Of a stretch of 64,000 nucleotides of DNA, positions 59,545-64,000 are shown piece after piece. The notes beneath the pieces were generated by a model, which saw only the letters and a program-made list of their open reading frames with translations, was not told the DNA's origin and did no database searches. The stretch's first letter is position 1, and each line of letters opens with the position of its first letter. Made by a program: the position numbers and the translations under genes. Location: positions 120,894-184,893 of the forward strand of contig CABJBK010000007.1 in the NCBI GenBank assembly GCA_902363825.1, read 5' to 3'. Source of the DNA: Lachnospiraceae bacterium. GTDB taxonomy: Bacteria; Bacillota; Clostridia; Lachnospirales; Lachnospiraceae.

Positions 59545-62022
59545 ATGGCTGAAAATTATTATATTATTACAGATTCCAATTCACACATGCCGATCCGGTG
59601 CACCATGCAGCGTTTCGATCATATCCGTCAGCAAATGCATAACTACTTTGAGCTTTCGATGGTTGTTTCTGGAAGCTGCAGTTTACAAATGGAAGAACAT
59701 ATATACAGCCTCAAAAGTGATGACCTGTTCTGTGTCAATCCACTTACCTTGCACGAACTGCACGGCATAAACTGCGTGATCGTAACCGTTTTGTTTAATC
59801 AGTCCTTTTTTGAGCAAATTCTTCCTATTCCATCACATCCACGCTTTTTCTGCGTCAGTACGGTTTCTGATAATGACAAGGCTTTAGCCCGCCTACGATC
59901 TTTACTTGCCCATATCATAAAGACAAACGTTGATAAACCGGAAGGATATGAACTGCGAAACTGGGCATACATTTATAGTGTGATGGAGGTTCTCTATCGA
60001 AATTTCCGCTTAAAACTTTCTACTGCCAAAGAAAAGAAAAACTACAAATATGCCATGCGCATCTCTGAAATATCTCTAATCATTCAGCAGCACTATACGG
60101 AAAATCTCACTTTAAACGATGTTGCTGCCCAGGTACATCTCTCTGTCCCTTATCTGTCCAAATTTTTTTCAGAATACTATGGCATGAACTTTCTTACTTA
60201 TCTCAACCAGTACCGGCTGATGCATGCCGTTTCAGAACTTACGGTTACAGATAAAAACATTGATACTATCGCAATCGACAGCGGTTTCCCAAACAGTCAT
60301 GCCTTTGTTACTGCATTCAAAAAAGAATATAATATGCTGCCAAAGGATTACCGTCGTGAACAAAAAACAGAAAAAAGCTCCTCTGCGCAGCGGATTGAAC
60401 AGCATAATTACATTGCCGGTTTAAAAAAATATCTGATAAATGAAAACTCCTCTAAAGTAATTTCACCAAAAAGGACAAAGGAGATATCCTTTACTATCGG
60501 TCAAAGCTCCTATCGGCTTATTCATACTTGGAAAAAAATGATGACTGTCGGGAGAACCAGTGATATCCTCATCTCTGATGTACAGGAAATGATTGCCCAG
60601 ATCCAGCAGATGATCGGCTTTGAATTCATTAAATTAAACGGTATTTTTTCGGACGAACTGCATGTATACAATGAATCCTACAACGGAACTCCCATTTACA
60701 GCTTTACTTATATTGACAAAATTTTAGATTTTGTGAAACTCCATCATCTAAAGCCATATATCCAGCTTTCCTATATGCCGGAAAAGCTGGCAAAATATCC
60801 GAACAAACGGCTTTTCGGTGCCAATGTCAGCCAGCCGCAATCCATTGATGCATGGTGTCGGCTAGTACACCAGTTTCTCGTGCATATTACAAAACGCTAT
60901 GGACTAGAAACTGTAAAATGCTGGAAATTCAGTTTATGGAATCAACCCGATACGACTACCGACCTGTTTGGATTTGCAAAAGAAAAAGACTTTTTTCTTT
61001 TTTATAAAGCGACCTATCAATGCATAAAAGGCTTCTGCCAAGACATTGAATTCTGCTTTCCGCCGACTTACTATATCGTCAGTGAGGAGCACACGAACTG
61101 GTATTTACATTTTCTGGATTGGTGCAAGTCTAATGACTGCCTGCCGGACTGTCTTAGTTTTACCTATTATGATACCCGCCTGCTTTCCTCTAAAAACTAC
61201 TCCAAAGAGTCCTTCGGGTTCGTATACACTATGAGCCTTTTGGAAAATCCGGACGGGCTGAAGGACTTTGTCATGCAGGTTCTGCGTGAACGCCGCCAGC
61301 TTGGATTAAAAAATATACCCATTTATCTTTCGGAATGGAATAACACTCCCAGTCAACAGGATCTGCTAAACGACACCTGTTTTAAATCCTGTTATATTGT
61401 TAAAAACATACTGGAAAATTATGACCGGCTTGAAAGCTTTACCTATCAGGCACTGACAGATCTTATGTCTGATGGTCCGCTTCCTGACAAACTGTTTTTT
61501 GGCGGCTTAGGCCTCTTTACGGTAAATCAGATCCCCAAAGCGAGCTTTCATGCATTTTTACTATTAAATAAACTTGGAAAGAATTTTCTGGGACGTGGTG
61601 ACGGATATTTTATTACAATGGAAAATAAAAGCTATCAGATCATGCTGTACAATTATGAACATTTTACCTATTTATATGCGAATGGGGAACGGTTTGATAT
61701 GACAGAGACGGATCGCTATACGGTATTTGCTAATTCTGATCCCATAAATATCCGTCTCACACTTTCCAATATCCCGGCAGGTTCCTATAAGATATCAGAA
61801 ACTTATGTAAATCGAAAACACGGAAGTTCTTTTGACCAATGGGTCTCTATGGGTGCTCTGGAGCCAACCTCTCTGGAAGAATATGACCTGCTAAAAAAAG
61901 CATCTGTTCCTGGTTTTCATCAATCTCTGACCGAAGTCTCCACTGATGGAATCCTGAAACTAGATGCTCAATTAGAACTTTTGGAAATCCGGCTGATTCA
62001 GATTTCTCCTGTTTTTCAATAA
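59545..62022 (+). CDS. AraC family regulator fused to a GH39-like domain with altered active site
   Basis: This 825-residue protein has an N-terminal cupin sensor (about 1-100), an AraC DNA-binding domain (about 180-275: LNDVAAQVHLSVPYLSKFF and IDTIAIDSGFPNSHAFVTAFKKEY), then a GH39-like (beta/alpha)8 domain with C-terminal beta domain (about 310-825). In GH39 xylosidases the acid/base Glu is in WNEP; here the motif is WNQP with Gln467 (codon CAA). The nucleophile is kept (Glu597 in IYLSEWNNTP). Hydrolysis should therefore be weak or absent, and the domain probably binds sugar as a sensor. ATG 59545 follows AGGAGG. It is transcribed divergently from the rhamnoside operon. Confidence 0.88.
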   Translation: MAENYYIITDSNSHMPIRCTMQRFDHIRQQMHNYFELSMVVSGSCSLQMEEHIYSLKSDDLFCVNPLTLHELHGINCVIVTVLFNQSFFEQILPIPSHPRFFCVSTVSDNDKALARLRSLLAHIIKTNVDKPEGYELRNWAYIYSVMEVLYRNFRLKLSTAKEKKNYKYAMRISEISLIIQQHYTENLTLNDVAAQVHLSVPYLSKFFSEYYGMNFLTYLNQYRLMHAVSELTVTDKNIDTIAIDSGFPNSHAFVTAFKKEYNMLPKDYRREQKTEKSSSAQRIEQHNYIAGLKKYLINENSSKVISPKRTKEISFTIGQSSYRLIHTWKKMMTVGRTSDILISDVQEMIAQIQQMIGFEFIKLNGIFSDELHVYNESYNGTPIYSFTYIDKILDFVKLHHLKPYIQLSYMPEKLAKYPNKRLFGANVSQPQSIDAWCRLVHQFLVHITKRYGLETVKCWKFSLWNQPDTTTDLFGFAKEKDFFLFYKATYQCIKGFCQDIEFCFPPTYYIVSEEHTNWYLHFLDWCKSNDCLPDCLSFTYYDTRLLSSKNYSKESFGFVYTMSLLENPDGLKDFVMQVLRERRQLGLKNIPIYLSEWNNTPSQQDLLNDTCFKSCYIVKNILENYDRLESFTYQALTDLMSDGPLPDKLFFGGLGLFTVNQIPKASFHAFLLLNKLGKNFLGRGDGYFITMENKSYQIMLYNYEHFTYLYANGERFDMTETDRYTVFANSDPINIRLTLSNIPAGSYKISETYVNRKHGSSFDQWVSMGALEPTSLEEYDLLKKASVPGFHQSLTEVSTDGILKLDAQLELLEIRLIQISPVFQ

Positions 62023-62026
62023 TACG

Positions 62027-62057
62027 TTATGTCCTGTTACTGCAAAGCAGGGCATAA
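62027..62057. terminator. Shared hairpin between convergent genes
   Basis: TTATGTCCTG pairs with CAGGGCATAA (62027-62036 with 62048-62057; one G-T pair), followed on the plus strand by TTTT. It ends the AraC-GH39 transcript and overlaps the last codons of the phosphoglucomutase gene. Confidence 0.55.
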
Positions 62058-62678
62058 TTTTAAAAGATCCGAAAATGTCCGGATCGGATACGTCACATTC
62101 GAATGTTTTGCCGCTTCTCCTATCCCAGCACTTTGAAAATTCCCTTTGCACGCCGCTTCAATACCTGCCATAGCATCTTCGACCACCAGACAGCTTTCTG
62201 GTGTTTCATCCAGCATTTCCGCCGCTTTTTGGAACACCTCCGGATCCGGTTTAGATCTTGCAATATTCGTCCCATCACTGATCGCATCAAAATAATCTTT
62301 TAGTCCGATCTGACCTAAGATTTTTTTTGTATTTTTACTGCTTGACCCGATCGCAAGTTTATATCCGCGTTTTCTAAGTTCATCCAATGTCTCTTTCACC
62401 TCATCCGACAGATCTTCCGGTGACATATTTTCCAATAATTTTACATAGATCGTATTTTTCTGTTCTGCCATCTTTTCTTTTTCTTCCTCAGAATATTCTT
62501 TGGATGACCGCTCCAGAATAATATTCAAACTGTCCATACGGCTCACACCGCGCAGCCTGTCATTTATTTTTTCATCAAAATATACACCGATCGAATCTGC
62601 CAACTGCTTCCATGCTTTAAAATGATACTGATCGGTAAAACAGATAACCCCATCCAGATCAAAAATAACTGCATTCAT
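62037..62678 (-). CDS. pgmB: Beta-phosphoglucomutase
   Basis: This 213-residue HAD-superfamily enzyme has FDLDGVI with nucleophile Asp7 and acid/base Asp9, AWKQLADSIGV, LRGVSRMDSL, IGSSSKNTK and KPDPEVFQKAA. It converts beta-glucose-1-phosphate to glucose-6-phosphate. Its usual source is an inverting phosphorylase, but none is visible here; the nearby GH3 enzyme is an interesting candidate. ATG 62678 after AGGAGG; the frame extends nine codons upstream without conservation. Palindromic copy B lies 35 bases upstream, so it probably shares control with rhaB. Confidence 0.9.
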   Translation of the reverse strand: MNAVIFDLDGVICFTDQYHFKAWKQLADSIGVYFDEKINDRLRGVSRMDSLNIILERSSKEYSEEEKEKMAEQKNTIYVKLLENMSPEDLSDEVKETLDELRKRGYKLAIGSSSKNTKKILGQIGLKDYFDAISDGTNIARSKPDPEVFQKAAEMLDETPESCLVVEDAMAGIEAACKGNFQSAGIGEAAKHSNVTYPIRTFSDLLKLCPALQ

Positions 62679-62713
62679 TCTTTTGCCTCCTGATTTCTTT
62701 TTCAAATAGATCG

Positions 62714-62774
62714 TAACAAAAATAAGGACAGTTTTTTAGACTCTGATTAGACCAAAAAACTGTCCTTATTTTCT
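62714..62774. repeat. Palindromic repeat copy B, before the phosphoglucomutase gene
   Basis: It is 60/61 identical to copy A (49431-49491), differing only in the loop (AGACTC instead of AGGCTC). It sits 35 bases before the phosphoglucomutase start and 24 bases after the AraC regulator's stop codon. The same distance from a start codon at both copies argues for an operator role; a TACGAT -10-like box follows on the minus strand at the place where copy A has TATTCT. It could also terminate the araC transcript. Confidence 0.85.
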
Positions 62775-62797
62775 GTTTAGGCATAGGCTATCTTTAT

Positions 62798-63781
62798 TTA
62801 TAATCGCACCTGTATATCTTTTTTATGTTCCACGCGGTACCTTCTTGGTGTCATTCCGTAACGTTTTCGAAACTGCCGGAAAAAATAACTCTGATTTTCA
62901 TATCCGACATCCAGTGCGATCTCCTCGATTGCCAGATCTGTATCGAGCAAAAGGCGTACTGCTGTCTCAAAACGCTTACGCTGCAAAAGTTCCTGAAAAT
63001 TGCACCCGGTCTTTTGTTTGATCAACTTACTTAAAACCGTCACTGACTGATGCGTATCCTCCGCAATCTTTGTGAGATTCGCATTCCGACAGTCACTGTT
63101 GATATAAGCGATCACCGCCTGCACAATCGTTTCTTTATAGTCGATTGATGAATTATGGCTCAGATTCTCCAGATGCTCAAGCAGATACAAAAACACCAGC
63201 CCCATCGAATACTGATTCATAATATCCTCATTTGCGTGCTCATGCAACATGGATGCAATCATGTTTTCCATTAAATTCTCCACCTGCAAATTTTCCTGTA
63301 AGCGGAATAAGAGATAATGGGAAACCGGATTCTTCTGTCTCAATGCTCCAATGATAAATTCCGCAAGCACATTCTTTTCGTTCAACATGGATAGTGGTAC
63401 TTCAAAGAATTCTGGGAGTGCAATAAAATTGATTCCGATATCCTCATATTCTGCACGCTTAATTGAATGTACCACATGCTGATTCAACAATAGTATATCT
63501 CCTTTTTGCAGAGTGAGCTCTTTCCCTTCAATGTAATGTGTGATACTTCCCTGCACAACATACATAATCTCCACATAATTATGCTTGTGCTCCGGAAAAT
63601 GCACAAAACGGCTGTGAGGACGCACTGTGACAAGCCGCCCTCTTTGCAACAGCTTTTCCCGTTCAACCTCCGTGATTGACTCCCTTGCATATAGCTGTTC
63701 TTCAATATTTTCCTGTCCTGATCTGTACCTTTTTTCTTCTTCTGATACAATCAGCAATTCTTCCAAAAGTTCCTGTCTCAT
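62798..63781 (-). CDS. AraC family regulator, cupin-type (rhamnose regulator candidate)
   Basis: This 327-residue protein has an N-terminal cupin sensor (HFPEHKHNYVEIMYVVQGSITHYIEG, LQKGDILLLNQHVVHSI), a helical middle, and a C-terminal AraC domain (LTKIAEDTHQSVTVLSKLIKQKTGCNF, LAIEEIALDVGYENQSYFFRQFRKRYGMTP). Its position beside palindromic copy B, with an identical copy in front of rhaB, makes it the likely rhamnose-responsive activator. ATG 63781 has only a distant GAGGT. I see no supported gene in the last 219 bases of the window. Confidence 0.88.
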   Translation of the reverse strand: MRQELLEELLIVSEEEKRYRSGQENIEEQLYARESITEVEREKLLQRGRLVTVRPHSRFVHFPEHKHNYVEIMYVVQGSITHYIEGKELTLQKGDILLLNQHVVHSIKRAEYEDIGINFIALPEFFEVPLSMLNEKNVLAEFIIGALRQKNPVSHYLLFRLQENLQVENLMENMIASMLHEHANEDIMNQYSMGLVFLYLLEHLENLSHNSSIDYKETIVQAVIAYINSDCRNANLTKIAEDTHQSVTVLSKLIKQKTGCNFQELLQRKRFETAVRLLLDTDLAIEEIALDVGYENQSYFFRQFRKRYGMTPRRYRVEHKKDIQVRL

Positions 63782-64000
63782 AACTGTCTACTGTACCTCA
63801 CGTTCTTTCTTCTGACGCGCTCCTTCTTTCGTATCCAATTTTTCCTTTGCAGTATATAGTGTCTGCTGATTAAACTGCTTCCAGCTCAAAATCAGCAGAT
63901 TGATGTGTTAATAGTTCCAGCAGCCATAAAAATGTAAAAAGTATCCGTGACTGTATCTTGAACAGATTCGTCACAAATACGGATAACGCGATTGAAGTTA

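Noticed and set aside
63782..63920. Possible C-terminal tail of a gene ending just before the AraC regulator (reads KEKLDTKEGARQKKEREVQ)
   Set aside because: Only about 39 codons are open, a stop precedes them and no start with a ribosome site is seen. It may be a gene remnant but cannot be supported.

Overview
The window looks like chromosome from a Gram-positive gut anaerobe of the Lachnospiraceae (Roseburia/Agathobacter/Blautia-like). The grounds are strong AGGAGG-type ribosome sites, lipoproteins instead of periplasmic proteins, a CotF-like protein, several plant-glycan sugar operons, and dense c-di-GMP and chemotaxis genes. The assignment comes from gene content only. Almost everything lies on the minus strand. 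The plus-strand genes are a LytTR response regulator, an IS1634-type element with an AraC fragment, and an AraC-GH39 regulator. I saw no tRNA, rRNA or CRISPR array.

Layout. 1-3.3 kb: a sulfonate/taurine-type ABC importer with a DUF1254/DUF1214 gene inside it. 3.5-5.2 kb: tcdA and larE. 5.2-7.2 kb: a MATE transporter with a terminator in its leader, and a ferritin-like protein. 7.3-14.0 kb: a five-gene pentose operon (alpha-xylosidase, xylulokinase, DUF4867, fucose-isomerase-like enzyme, transaldolase). 14.2-20.4 kb: larB and larC (nickel-pincer cofactor) with an SGNH lipoprotein, a PIN-like protein and a TPR-GGDEF protein. 20.5-26.4 kb: rhodanese-TtcA, SGNH hydrolase, PatB, NadA, a 29-residue membrane protein and a membrane GGDEF protein. 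26.5-30.5 kb: a heterodimeric ABC exporter behind what looks like a leader-peptide attenuator. 30.5-41.2 kb: signalling genes (HD-GYP, PilZ, MCP, a duplicated acidic lipoprotein with a divergent LytTR regulator, a hybrid kinase and a LuxR-type ATPase regulator). 41.3-44.6 kb: decayed DNA with an Rpn-nuclease fragment, a frameshifted IS and an AraC fragment. 44.6-63.8 kb: a rhamnose/rhamnoside region with fucO, rhaD, rhaA, rhaB, an MCP, GH78, GH3, an RbsA-type ABC transporter, an AraC-GH39 regulator, beta-phosphoglucomutase and an AraC regulator.

How it fits together. In the rhamnoside region, imported rhamnose-containing glycosides would be split by GH78 and GH3. Rhamnose then passes through RhaA, RhaB and RhaD, and FucO reduces lactaldehyde to 1,2-propanediol. 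Two 61-base palindromes, 60/61 identical, sit just in front of rhaB and the phosphoglucomutase gene and may be operators for the adjacent AraC regulator. The pentose operon probably takes xylose from xyloglucan oligosaccharides, using an isomerase of the fucose/arabinose family in place of XylA.

The two most interesting items are the exporter leader and the AraC-GH39 protein. The leader has a 29-codon ORF, an intrinsic terminator, and a 10-base segment in the ORF complementary to the terminator's 5' arm. The AraC-GH39 protein keeps the glycosidase nucleophile but has Gln in place of the acid/base Glu, which suggests a glycosidase domain turned sugar sensor.
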